A DNA stretch of 64,000 nucleotides from CADEED01 sp963711635 (GCA_963711635.1 CAVQEZ010000005.1:124001-188000); one strand, 5' to 3'. Positions 55,265-63,666 are shown, counted from the stretch's first letter. A program made the numbers and translations. Notes: generated by a model not told the origin, from the sequence alone.

Positions 55265-55777
55265 ATGAAAAACACTCGCTCCCTCGAGATCGGCACCGGC
55301 CTGTTCGTCCTGCTGGGCTTCGCGGCGCTGGCGTTCCTCACGACCCAGCTGCCCGGCACTTCGCTCGAGTTCGGCAGTGGCCCGCCGACCTACACGGTCA
55401 CGGCCAAATTCGACAACGTCGGCGACCTCAAGTCCGGCTCTCCCGTCACCATGGCGGGTGTCACCATCGGACGCGTCGAGTCCATCAGATTCGATCCCAA
55501 GGACTACAAGGCGGCCGTCACCCTGCGTATCGAAAATCAGTACTCGGAGATACCGGACGACAGCGACGCCAGCATCCAGACGGCCGGGTTGCTGGGCGGC
55601 AAGTATGTCGGCATCGGCCCCGGCGGCTCTGAAACCTTCCTCCAGAACGGCGGTCAAATCGAGTTCACGCAGTCGGCCATCGTGCTCGAGGGTCTCATCA
55701 ACAAATTCTTCGCCAACATGGCGGACAAGGGACCGGGCGAGCAGAAGAGCGAGCCGGCTGCACAGGAGCAGAAATGA
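55265..55777 (+). CDS. mlaD: MCE-domain protein MlaD
   Basis: 170 aa, one N-terminal membrane anchor (GTGLFVLLGFAALAFLTT), then a single MCE domain (YTVTAKFDNVGDLKSGSPVT, AGLLGGKYVGIGPGG) and a helical polar tail. It forms the hexameric periplasmic ring of the complex. Stop overlaps the mlaC start (ATGA). Confidence 0.95.
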   Translation: MKNTRSLEIGTGLFVLLGFAALAFLTTQLPGTSLEFGSGPPTYTVTAKFDNVGDLKSGSPVTMAGVTIGRVESIRFDPKDYKAAVTLRIENQYSEIPDDSDASIQTAGLLGGKYVGIGPGGSETFLQNGGQIEFTQSAIVLEGLINKFFANMADKGPGEQKSEPAAQEQK

Positions 55778-56502
55778 TGCGGTCCATGAAGGCTATGTTT
55801 CAGATCTCTCGAACGGTTCAGGTCGGGTTCATCGCAGGTTTGTTAGTTGGCGGCGGCGCGTTTGCGGCCGATCCAGCGCCAGCCACCACGCCAGCCACGA
55901 CCAATGGCAAGCCCGCCCCCGCGGCCGTGGACACCAGCGGCCCTTCGCAGCTCATCGAAAGCTCGGCCAATGTGCTGCTGGGCGGCATCGACAAGCGCCG
56001 CGCCGAGTTCCGCAAGGATCCCACCGGCCTCTACCAGCTCGTCGAGCAGACGCTGCTGCCCAATTTCGACACGCCGTACTCGGCGCAGCTGGTGCTCGGC
56101 CAGCACTGGCGCGCCGCCACACCCGAGCAGCGCAAGCGCTTCGTCGACGCGTTCTACAAGTCGCTGCTGTACACCTACGGCGACGCCATGATCGACTTCA
56201 CCGCCGATCGCCTGAAAGTGCTCCCCACGAAGGTGGCGCCCGAGGACACCAAGGCCACGGTGCGCACCGAGATCAAGCGCTCGAACGGCACCAAGGTCGC
56301 GGTCAACTATTCGATGCGCAAGGTCAACAATGCGTGGAAGGCCTGGGACGTGGTCATCGACGGCATCAGCTACGTGAAGAGCTATCGCGATGACTATGGC
56401 ACCCAGGTGCAACAGCAGGGACTGGACGCCGTGATCGCCCAGCTCGAGGCACGTGCCGCCAACGCCAGGGCCGCCAAAGACACGAAGACCAAGACCTCGT
56501 AA
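55774..56502 (+). CDS. mlaC: Periplasmic phospholipid-binding protein MlaC
   Basis: 242 aa. A signal peptide (GFIAGLLVGGGAFAAD) precedes a Pro/Ala/Thr-rich linker and the MlaC fold (TLLPNFDTPYSAQLVLGQHW, GDAMIDFTADRLKVLP, AWKAWDVVIDGISYVKSYRD). It shuttles phospholipid between MlaA and MlaD. The start may be any of three Met in the first six codons. Confidence 0.94.
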   Translation: MMRSMKAMFQISRTVQVGFIAGLLVGGGAFAADPAPATTPATTNGKPAPAAVDTSGPSQLIESSANVLLGGIDKRRAEFRKDPTGLYQLVEQTLLPNFDTPYSAQLVLGQHWRAATPEQRKRFVDAFYKSLLYTYGDAMIDFTADRLKVLPTKVAPEDTKATVRTEIKRSNGTKVAVNYSMRKVNNAWKAWDVVIDGISYVKSYRDDYGTQVQQQGLDAVIAQLEARAANARAAKDTKTKTS

Positions 56503-56506
56503 CCAT

Positions 56507-56836
56507 ATGAAAAGGGTGGCCGGTAAAACCGCGCGCGTCAGCATCAGCGAGCCCACCTCGGGCAGCGTGGTGGTGACCGGCGAGCTCACCTTCGGGACGG
56601 CGCGCGAGGCGCGCCAGATCGGCATCCTGGTTCTCGAAAGCTCGCAGGCACAGCGCATCGTCGTGGATTGCTCGGCGGTGACGCGCGCCGACAGCGCAGG
56701 CCTGGCCGTGCTGCTCGACTGGCTGGCCTGGGGTCGGCGCAGGTCGCGACCCGTGTCGCTGCAAAACCTTCCCGCGTCGCTCGTGGCGATCGCGCGCATT
56801 TCCGAGGTGGACGGTCTGCTGACCGGAACCGGTTGA
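56507..56836 (+). CDS. mlaB: STAS-domain protein MlaB
   Basis: 109 aa from ATG 56507. The STAS fold has VTGELTFGTAREARQIG and the conserved IVVDCSAVTRADSAGLAVLL with the Ser/Thr patch. It binds MlaF and stabilises the complex. The last base of its TGA is the first base of the following gene's ATG. Confidence 0.9.
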   Translation: MKRVAGKTARVSISEPTSGSVVVTGELTFGTAREARQIGILVLESSQAQRIVVDCSAVTRADSAGLAVLLDWLAWGRRRSRPVSLQNLPASLVAIARISEVDGLLTGTG

Positions 56837-57429
56837 TGACGGCGACGCGAGCTGCGGTAGCGCTCTGCACCTTCGACTCCCTGCGCGCGGACTTGCGCGC
56901 GCTCGGCGTCACAGACGGCATGACGCTCATGGTGCACGCGTCGCTCAATAAAGTCGGCTACCTGGTTGGTGGGCCCGTGACGCTGATTCGCGCGCTCCTG
57001 GATGTACTCGGTACCGAAGGCACGCTCGTGATGCCGTGCGAGTCCCCCCAGTGTGCCGATCCCGGGACCGGGTCCTGGAAGCGAACCGCGCGTGCGGCTC
57101 CGAGTGGGGCTGCTGCATCGACACGAGTTCGGTGAGACGATCTGGCGCCCGTGTTCGACTGCACGACGCTGCATTTTGCAGAGTCGCTGACGCCGAACCG
57201 CCGAACGACCGTGAGCCGCTATCCGCTGGTGGTCGACGGAGTTCGCCGCTGGGTCGAGAAGCCGGACATGGCCAGCGATCGCGGCGAACACTTTCCGGAA
57301 GTGGGGCGGCGCTTCCTCGCGGGTCACGGCGCGCGCCAGGGAATCATTGGCGCCGCGGAATCGCTGCTATGTCCCAATCGCGAGCTCGTTGATTTCGCGG
57401 CAAACTACTTCCGGGACACTCTGGGCTGA
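56836..57429 (+). pseudogene. Remnant of an AAC(3)-type N-acetyltransferase gene
   Basis: The N-terminus is well preserved from ATG 56836 (FDSLRADLRALGVTDGMTLM, HASLNKVGYLVGGPVTLIRA, GTEGTLVMP), matching the AAC(3) aminoglycoside 3-N-acetyltransferase family, but the frame stops at 57135. The C-terminal block is found from about 57151 (FDCTTLHFAESLTPNRRTTV, GIIGAAESLLCPNRELVDFA). The roughly 100 residues normally between them are missing, so this is an internal deletion as well as a frame break. It is unlikely to be active. It is attached to the 3' end of the mla operon. Confidence 0.75.
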
Positions 57430-57441
57430 GCCCGCCCTGCG

Positions 57442-58572
57442 TCAATCCAGCAGCACGCGCCGGGCGACACTCCGCGCTGCGTTGACGCCGCACAGGGCCA
57501 TGCTGATTTCGAATTCGCGGCGGATGATGTCGAGCGCCAGCGAAACGCCCGCCTCCCCGCGCGCCGACAGGCCGTAGAGAAAGGCCTTGCCGATGAGACA
57601 GCCGCGCGCGCCCATTGCCAGCGCCTTGAGCACGTCCTGACCGCTGGAGATGCCGCCGTCCATCAGCACCTCGCAACGCCCTTGTACCGCGTCGACCACG
57701 CGCGGCAGTGCCGCGATGGTCGAAGTGGCGCCATCGAGCTGCCGTCCGCCGTGATTCGACACGATGACCGCGTCGGCGCCGACGGTGAGCGCCAGGCGTG
57801 CATCCTCGGCGTCGAGGATGCCCTTCAGCACGAGTTTGCCGGGCCATCGCTCGCGCACCCAGGCAAGGTCGGCCGGCATCAGCGAGCCCAGCTGACTGCC
57901 CATCCATTCGGACAGCGCCGCGGTGCCTTTCTCCGGAAAGAAAGTCGCGAGATTGCCGAAGGTGCGGCGCTTGCTGCGCGCCATGTCGAGCAGCCAGCCC
58001 GGCCGGCGCAGAAAATCCCGGGCGCTCGAGAATGTCAGCCGCGGCGGGACGGCCAGGCCATTCTTGGGGTCGCGCCGACGCAGCGCCTGCAGCGGCAGGT
58101 CCAGCGTGACCACCAGCACCGGGCAACGCGCGGCATGCGCGCGCGTGATCAAGGCCTGGGTAAAGCCGCGGTCGCGCATGACGTAGAGCTGGAACCACAG
58201 CGTGCCTGCGAAAGCATCGCGCACGTCTTCGATTGGACAGATGGACATCGTGCTCTGGCAGTAGGGGACGCCGGCCGTCTGGGCCGCGCGCGCCGCCAGG
58301 ATTTCGCCGTCCCGACGGAACAGGCCGGTGAGACCCGTTGGCGCCAGTGCGACCGGCATGGCCCACTCCTGACCGAGCACGGTGGTGGTCAGATCGAGAT
58401 TCGACACATCCACCATGACCCGCTGGCGCAGCGCGATCGCGCGCAGGTCGTCGCGGTTGCGCGCCCAGGTGCGTTCGTCGTACGAACCGCGATCGATGTA
58501 ATCGAACAGAGCGCGCGGCAGGCGTCGCCGCGCCAGCCCGCGCAGGTCTTCGATGGAATTGACGACGGTCAT
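57442..58572 (-). CDS. lldD: FMN-dependent alpha-hydroxy-acid dehydrogenase (LldD-like)
   Basis: 376 aa from ATG 58572. Family landmarks: FDYIDRGSYDERTWARN, PVALAPTGLTGLFRRDGEIL, LWFQLYVMRD, LVLKGILDAEDARLALTVGA, and the catalytic His-Gly-Gly-Arg in VSNHGGRQLDGA. L-lactate is the likely substrate, which fits the FAH-family hydrolase upstream whose type of reaction can release L-lactate; mandelate or glycolate cannot be excluded. Separated from that gene by a long inverted repeat. Confidence 0.85.
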   Translation of the reverse strand: MTVVNSIEDLRGLARRRLPRALFDYIDRGSYDERTWARNRDDLRAIALRQRVMVDVSNLDLTTTVLGQEWAMPVALAPTGLTGLFRRDGEILAARAAQTAGVPYCQSTMSICPIEDVRDAFAGTLWFQLYVMRDRGFTQALITRAHAARCPVLVVTLDLPLQALRRRDPKNGLAVPPRLTFSSARDFLRRPGWLLDMARSKRRTFGNLATFFPEKGTAALSEWMGSQLGSLMPADLAWVRERWPGKLVLKGILDAEDARLALTVGADAVIVSNHGGRQLDGATSTIAALPRVVDAVQGRCEVLMDGGISSGQDVLKALAMGARGCLIGKAFLYGLSARGEAGVSLALDIIRREFEISMALCGVNAARSVARRVLLD

Positions 58573-58576
58573 TTGG

Positions 58577-58659
58577 AGTGGTGTCAGGCAGGGATTGTCA
58601 GGACAAATGCCGAGCGGGCGTCGGCTGTGCAATCTGACAATCCCTGCCCGACACCACTT
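58577..58659. repeat. Long inverted repeat (GTGTCAGGCAGGGATTGTC type)
   Basis: The arm at 58577-58601 (25 nt, beginning AGTGGTGTCAGG) is complementary to 58634-58658 with a single C/T difference that still pairs as G-T, around a 32-nt spacer. The stem would be about 25 bp, far longer than a terminator. It fills the gap between two co-directional genes. A REP/RAYT-style or miniature mobile element is possible; the arms resemble the GGTGTCAGGCA repeats I recall from other proteobacterial genomes. Confidence 0.65.
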
Positions 58660-58670
58660 CCTCCTGCCTC

Positions 58671-59516
58671 CTACGCCTGTGCCACGACCTGGCGCTGGCT
58701 GCCGAGCTTCTCGATGCCCAGCTCGATGACGTCGCCCGCATCGAGAAAGATGGGGTTGGGCTTGATGCCCATGCCGACGCCCGGCGGCGTGCCGGTGGTG
58801 ATGACGTCGCCCGGATGCAGGCTCATGAACTGACTGAGGTAGTGCACGAGGAACGCCGGCTTGAAGATCATGGTCCTGGTCGAGCCGTTCTGGCGCCGCG
58901 TGCCGTTCACATCCAGCCACATGGAAAGATTCGCGGGATCCCCGACTTCATCGGGCGTGACCAGCCACGGACCCAGCGGGCCAAAGGTGTCGCAGCCCTT
59001 GCCCTTGTCCCACTGGCCGCCGCGTTCGAGCTGGAAGGCGCGTTCGGACAGGTCGTTGATGACGCAGTAACCCGCGATGTGCCTGGGCGCATCCGCCTCG
59101 CTGACATAGCGCGTGACGCTGCCGATGACCACGCCGAGCTCGACTTCCCAGTCCATCTTGGTGGAGCCGCGCGGTTTCAGCACCGTGTCGTTGGGTCCGA
59201 CGATGCAGCTCGTGGCCTTCATGAACACGATGGGTTCGCTGGGAATCTTGGCGCCGGTTTCGGCGGCATGATCGGCGTAGTTGAGACCGATGGCGATGAA
59301 TTTTCCGACCCCGCCCACGCAGGCGCCGAGCCGTGCGCCGGCCGGAGCGCGCGGTAGTTTGGCGGCGTCGAGCGCGCGCAGCTTCACCAGCGATTCGGGT
59401 GAGAGCGCGGCGCCGGCGAGGTCCGGCAATACACCGGACAGATCCGCGATGCTGCCATCCGCATTCACGAGGCCGGGGCGCTCCGCGCCCGCGGCACCAA
59501 ATCGCACGAGTTTCAA
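58671..59516 (-). CDS. Fumarylacetoacetate hydrolase-family enzyme (probable 2,4-diketo-3-deoxy-sugar-acid hydrolase)
   Basis: 281 aa. FAH fold blocks: FIAIGLNYADHAAETGAKIP, EPIVFMKATSCIVGPND, the metal-binding DWEVELGVVIG, INDLSERAFQ, and TGTPPGVGMGIKPNPIFLDA. Relatives in non-phosphorylative L-fucose and L-rhamnose routes cleave 2,4-diketo-3-deoxy acids to pyruvate and L-lactate. The UxaA-type dehydratase upstream and LldD-like oxidase downstream suit that role (inference). Ureidoglycolate lyase is another annotation often given to such proteins. Confidence 0.85.
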   Translation of the reverse strand: MKLVRFGAAGAERPGLVNADGSIADLSGVLPDLAGAALSPESLVKLRALDAAKLPRAPAGARLGACVGGVGKFIAIGLNYADHAAETGAKIPSEPIVFMKATSCIVGPNDTVLKPRGSTKMDWEVELGVVIGSVTRYVSEADAPRHIAGYCVINDLSERAFQLERGGQWDKGKGCDTFGPLGPWLVTPDEVGDPANLSMWLDVNGTRRQNGSTRTMIFKPAFLVHYLSQFMSLHPGDVITTGTPPGVGMGIKPNPIFLDAGDVIELGIEKLGSQRQVVAQA

Positions 59517-59535
59517 ATGATCTCTCCCGGAAAAA

Positions 59536-60746
59536 TCAGGCCGCCGGCAGGCAGGCGGGGCCGATGGGTTCGAATTGTTTGTAGGTGAGGATGAATTCCT
59601 GGTGGCCCAGCGCTTCGGACTTGGAAAGCTCGCCGCTCGCCACCTTCTGCACCAGCTCGAAGATCTCGCGGCCGACTTCGTCGAGCTCGCCGCCCTGCAG
59701 GATGCGCCCGGCGTTGACGTCCATGTCGTCGGCCATGCGCTCGTAGGTATCCGGATTGGCGCAGATCTTGATGACCGGCGAAATGGCCGAACCCACCACC
59801 GAACCCCGGCCGGTGGTGAACAGGACGAGGTGCGAGCCGCAGGCGATCAGCTCGACGATCTCGGCGTTGTCGGAGATGTTCGGAAAGCCGAAGCGCGGTT
59901 CGCCGTCGGGCACGACGTCGAGCAGGTACAACCCGCCGCGCGGCGGCACGTCGCCCGGCTTGATGAGCCCGAAATGGGCGACGATCCCGACTTCGAATAC
60001 GCACCCATGGATTTTTCTTCGAGCGTGGTCAGTCCGCCCTCGGCATTGCCGGGCGCGAAGCTGCCGTAACCCATGATGCGATAGTAGTTGGCGGCCTTGT
60101 CGACGCAGGCCTCGATCTCGCGCCCCAGCTCGGGCGTGATGGCGCGCGACGCCATGATTCGCTCGCAGCCGATGAGCTCGCCGGTTTCCTCGAAGATGCA
60201 GGCCGCGTCGTTGTCGATGAGCCAGTCGAAGCAGCGCCCGACCGCGGGATTCGCCGTGATGCCGCTGGTGCCGTCCGAGCCGCCGCATACCGTGCCGATC
60301 ACCAGCTCGTTGAGCGCCATGGGCATCGGCTCTTGCAAGGCCAGCTCGGCGCGCATCTTCTTCACGATGTCGAGGCCGGCGTTCAGCGTACGCGTGGTGC
60401 CACCGGACTGCTGGATCACCAGCAGGCTCACGGGACGACCGGTGGCCGCGATGTGTTTGCGCAGCTGCTCGCGGTTGAACCCCTCGCAGCCCAGTGACAC
60501 CAGCAGCACCGCGCCCACGTTCGGGTGGGTACACAGCCGCTGCATCATCTCCAGCGAATACTTGTTGGGGTAGCAGCCGGGAAAGCCGATCAGGTGCACA
60601 TCGTCCGCGCCGGAGCGCTGCACGATGAGCCGCGATACGTGGTGCGCGCATTCGACCAGGTAGGCCACGGCAACGACGTTGCGGATGCCCTTGCGGCCAT
60701 CGCTGCGCGGATATCCGCGCATCTTTGTCGAAGATGGGCTCATCAA
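59536..60746 (-). CDS. UxaA-family sugar-acid dehydratase, large part, frame broken near 59965
   Basis: Reads from 60746 (YPRSDGRKGIRNVVAVAYLV) with LIGFPGCYPNKYSLEMMQRL, VCGGSDGTSGITANPAVGRC and SFAPGNAEGGLTTLEEKSMG, the D-altronate/galactarate dehydratase family pattern. After SPISG the frame is lost and resumes as LIKPGDVPPRGGLYLLDVV. The break is a net -1 and could be a missing G in a GGGG run. Restoring it gives 403 aa. Together with the separate SAF-domain protein it makes one split altronate-dehydratase-like enzyme; L-fuconate or a related acid may be the substrate. Confidence 0.85.
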
Positions 60747-61066
60747 TGTCCGTCCGTTCCCTCGCGCGTCGTGGATGGGATGTAGTCGCTGCGCAGGTTG
60801 TGCAGGTGAACGTGCTCGCCGCGCGCAGCGGCCGTCCTCATCGACCCGATCGGAGCCCCATATTTGAGGACGCGGGTGTCCGGCGCAAGTGCGCGGCGCG
60901 CCAGCTTGTGGCCCAGCTCCACGGCGGCCGGAATCACGAAACTCTCGCCGTCGAGCTCGACACGTTCCCCGGCCGCAATGTCACGGCGCGCCACCAGGAT
61001 GTTGTCGTCCGGATGCAGCAGCAACAGCGGCGGCAGCTTGCCCCGCCCGGATTCGTTTGCGGTCAC
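60743..61066 (-). CDS. SAF-domain protein, small part of UxaA-type dehydratase
   Basis: 107 aa from a GTG overlapping the mlaA stop (GTGA) and ending in an ATGA overlap with the large-part gene. LLLLHPDDNILVARRDIAAGERVELDGE is the SAF fold as in the UxaA N-terminus (seen here as two adjacent halves of a 28-residue stretch), followed by GHKLARRALAPDTRVLKYGAPIG with its His. In E. coli the two parts are one polypeptide; here they are separate genes. Confidence 0.85.
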   Translation of the reverse strand: MTANESGRGKLPPLLLLHPDDNILVARRDIAAGERVELDGESFVIPAAVELGHKLARRALAPDTRVLKYGAPIGSMRTAAARGEHVHLHNLRSDYIPSTTREGTDGH

Positions 61067-61962
61067 CCTGGCCCCCCTTTGCGTTGCATTCTAGCTACTG
61101 CGGCGGGGGCGGGGCAGGGTTCGGCGAGGCTGCCGCACCTTCGGGGGTCGGTTTCCGAGGCCGGGGGCGCGCCTTCCGGGGCAGCGGCGTCTGGGGCAGC
61201 GGCGTCCGGGGCAGCGGCCTCCGGGGCAGCGGCATCCGGCTCGGGCTCCTCCTCCATGCCCTCTTCGAGCTCGAGCGACGGATCCTCGATGTCACCGTCC
61301 GTGACCTGGAATTCGCGTCGCTGCAGCCAGGCATTGCGGACGAAGGCGTAGCGGTCGTAGCTGCGATCGATCTGCTCGTCGAGATCGAGCAGGCCGGCGC
61401 GCATGTCGAGCAGGCTGACGCCGCGGATGATGAGGCGGGTACTGTCGTCTTCGAGCCAGTACACGGGATATGTGAACTGGTCGGCCAGCTTGCCGAAGCT
61501 GTCGCGGAACGTCGATGGGCCCAGCAGCGGGAGCATCAGATACGGGCCCGGCTTCATGCCCCATTTGCCGAAGGTCTGGCCGAAGTCCTCGTCGTTGAGC
61601 TCGAGGCCGGCGGCCGAGGCGGGATCGAACAGGCCGCCCAGACCCAGGGTGCTGTTCATCAGGAAGCGGGCCGAGTCGCGACCGGCCTGGCGCATCTTGC
61701 CCTGGAGCGCGTCGTTGACGGCGGTGCCCAGCGTATTGAGATTGTTGAAGACGTTGCCGATGCCCGTGCGCACGAATCGCGGCGTCACTTTCACGTAGGC
61801 CTTGGCAACCGGTCGCGCAACGGCACGATCCAGCGCGTCGTTGACGACGAACATGCTGCGATTGAATCTTTCGAGCGGATCGCGCGGGTCAGGTTTGCCC
61901 GAGGGCAGCGTTGCGCAGCCCGCGAGCATCAGGGCCGCCAGCGCCAGGAAGGCTTTTTGCAT
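61063..61962 (-). CDS. mlaA: Outer-membrane lipoprotein MlaA (VacJ)
   Basis: 299 aa from the ATG at 61962. A lipobox (LAALMLAGC) is followed by PRDPLERFNRSMFVVNDALD, FNNLNTLGTAVNDALQGK, FLMNSTLGLGGLFDPASAAG and DDSTRLIIRGVSLLDMRAGL, all MlaA. The C-terminal tail is Ala/Pro/acid-rich and encoded by a 15-bp repeat (61181-61240). Upstream in-frame starts at 61980 and 62025 are disfavoured because a TAGAAT -10 element overlaps them. It extracts misplaced outer-leaflet phospholipid and works with the MlaFEDBC set nearby. Confidence 0.93.
   Translation of the reverse strand: MQKAFLALAALMLAGCATLPSGKPDPRDPLERFNRSMFVVNDALDRAVARPVAKAYVKVTPRFVRTGIGNVFNNLNTLGTAVNDALQGKMRQAGRDSARFLMNSTLGLGGLFDPASAAGLELNDEDFGQTFGKWGMKPGPYLMLPLLGPSTFRDSFGKLADQFTYPVYWLEDDSTRLIIRGVSLLDMRAGLLDLDEQIDRSYDRYAFVRNAWLQRREFQVTDGDIEDPSLELEEGMEEEPEPDAAAPEAAAPDAAAPDAAAPEGAPPASETDPRRCGSLAEPCPAPAAVARMQRKGGPG
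61181..61240. repeat. 15-bp tandem repeat, four units, in mlaA
   Basis: Units GCAGCGGCGTCTGGG, GCAGCGGCGTCCGGG, GCAGCGGCCTCCGGG and GCAGCGGCATCCGGC lie head to tail. Read leftward they encode PDAAA/PEAAA-type pentapeptides in the MlaA tail. In-frame unit changes would alter tail length without breaking the protein. Confidence 0.85.
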
Positions 61963-61969
61963 GCCGCAA

Positions 61970-61975
61970 ATTCTA
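61970..61975 (-). promoter_or_regulatory. -10 element 7 nt before mlaA (TAGAAT)
   Basis: On the minus strand TAGAAT is followed by TTGCGGC and then the mlaA ATG. The spacing is identical to that at putA and predicts transcription beginning at or next to the start codon. It would provide an internal promoter between the protease gene and mlaA. Confidence 0.5.
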
Positions 61976-62021
61976 CTCATTTGTGCTGGGAATCGCCGCT
62001 CCGCCGGACGGTTTGAGCGTG

Positions 62022-63608
62022 TCAATCCCCCGCACGGGTCAGAGTGCCGCGAGGCCGGGTTTCGGACGGCGGATTCTGCTTGCGCTTCTTCTCTTCTTCT
62101 TCGGCCATCTTGCGCCGTTTCCGATCGCTGAACATGGCTTCGCGCACCTCGTCGAGGCGCGCCTGGAAGCGGCTGCGTTGTACCGAGGTGATGCCCGGCT
62201 CGGCCAGCGCCATCTCGAGCTGCGCAACCGACAGCGGCAGGTTGCCGGTCGAGATGTGGTACTCGCTCATGTAATAGGCCGCGTCCGCCGTGTCGCCGGC
62301 GCTGCTGGCCGCGAGGGCCGTGAAGCGGATCTGTTCGGGCGTCGGCGCCACGTTGTTGAAGAGGTCCAGCAGCACGGCATGCGCGGTCTTGGCCTGGCCG
62401 GCCTTGAGCAGCGCATCCGCGTAGCGCATGGTGAGTGGAATGTTGCGCGGTGACAGCGCCAGCGCGCGCCGGAAGGTGTCGAGCGCCTCGTCGGTGGCGC
62501 CGGCGCCCATCAGCGCCTGGCCGAGCGTGGATTGCAGCATCGGCACCTGCGGATACTCGCGCGCCAGGCTCGTCAGCGTGTCCAGTGAGGCGCGCGAGTT
62601 GCCGGCCTGGTAGTTAGCCAGCGCCTCGCCGTATTCCTCGCCCACGGTCTGCGCCTGGTGATCGCGGCGTTCCTCGTAGTAGCGCCGGACATTGTCCTCC
62701 GCGGGCGTCGACAGCACGCGCAGCCGTTCGCGCGTCAGCGAGTAGCTGACGCTCTCCGGAGTCTGGTGCAGGTCCCTGAATTGCGAGGCGCGCGAGCGCG
62801 ATTCGGCGATACGGTTGGTGGTGACCGGATGCGACTGCAGGATTTCCGGCAGCGCGTTGCGGCCGGTGCCCTGCAGCCCGGTGCGTCGGCCCATGGTCTC
62901 GAAGAAGTCCGGCATGCCATACGGGTCGAAGCCGGCGGCGGCCAGGAACCCCATGCCGACGCGGTCCGCTTCGTTCTCGTTGGCGCGTGTGAAGTTGATC
63001 TGCTGCTGCATGGCCGCGCCCTGCGCCATGGCGACGCCACCCAGCGCGGCGTCGCTCGAGCCGGTGGCCGCGCCCACCAGAATCGCGGCGAGAATGGCGG
63101 CCATGGTCGCGATGCTGGCCCGGCCCTGCGAACGCACCCGGCGCGCGATGTGCCGTTGCGTGACGTGGGCGATTTCGTGGGCGAGCACGCCGGCGAGCTG
63201 CGATTCGTTGCGCGTGGAAAGCACCAGCCCGTAGTTCACGCCGATGAAGCCACCCGGCAGCGCGAAGGCATTGATGGTGCCGTCGCGCACGAAGAAGAAC
63301 TGGAAGCGCTGCGCGGAATCTCCGGTGGCCTGGGCCACGATGCGCGAGCCCAGCGCCTGCAGGTACTCGGTGGCCTCCGGGTCCTCGAGGATCTGGCCCT
63401 CGTCGCGCAGCTGGCGCATGACCTGCAGGCCGATACGGTATTCGTCGTCGAGCGACAGCGTCGAGGAGGCCGGGCTGCCGATGTCCGGCAGATCATTGGC
63501 ATTCTGGCTTGCGGCCTGGGACAGCGCCGCCGGTGGCAGAGCCAGCAGCACGGCCAGGGCCACCACCAGCAGATTTCTCAGGCCCCCTTGTTTGACGGAG
63601 ATCAGCAT
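62022..63608 (-). CDS. bepA: M48-family periplasmic metalloprotease/chaperone, BepA-like
   Basis: 528 aa. A signal peptide (LLVVALAVLLALPPAALSQA) precedes the M48 zinc protease with HEIAH at 144-148 and the third ligand region NENEADRVGMGFL; FALPGGFIGVNYGLV is conserved in BepA. The C-terminal half is a TPR array (ALANYQAGNSRASLDTLTSL, ALDTFRRALALSPRNIPLTM). It handles stalled LptD/BAM substrates in the outer membrane. A charged C-terminal tail (DRKRRKMAEEEEKKRKQN) is longer than in E. coli. Directly upstream of mlaA. Confidence 0.92.
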   Translation of the reverse strand: MLISVKQGGLRNLLVVALAVLLALPPAALSQAASQNANDLPDIGSPASSTLSLDDEYRIGLQVMRQLRDEGQILEDPEATEYLQALGSRIVAQATGDSAQRFQFFFVRDGTINAFALPGGFIGVNYGLVLSTRNESQLAGVLAHEIAHVTQRHIARRVRSQGRASIATMAAILAAILVGAATGSSDAALGGVAMAQGAAMQQQINFTRANENEADRVGMGFLAAAGFDPYGMPDFFETMGRRTGLQGTGRNALPEILQSHPVTTNRIAESRSRASQFRDLHQTPESVSYSLTRERLRVLSTPAEDNVRRYYEERRDHQAQTVGEEYGEALANYQAGNSRASLDTLTSLAREYPQVPMLQSTLGQALMGAGATDEALDTFRRALALSPRNIPLTMRYADALLKAGQAKTAHAVLLDLFNNVAPTPEQIRFTALAASSAGDTADAAYYMSEYHISTGNLPLSVAQLEMALAEPGITSVQRSRFQARLDEVREAMFSDRKRRKMAEEEEKKRKQNPPSETRPRGTLTRAGD

Positions 63609-63666
63609 CGCGAATTGGACCGGCCGGGTCAGGGCGAGTTTCGGGTGGCTTCCAGGTTGCGGGCGT

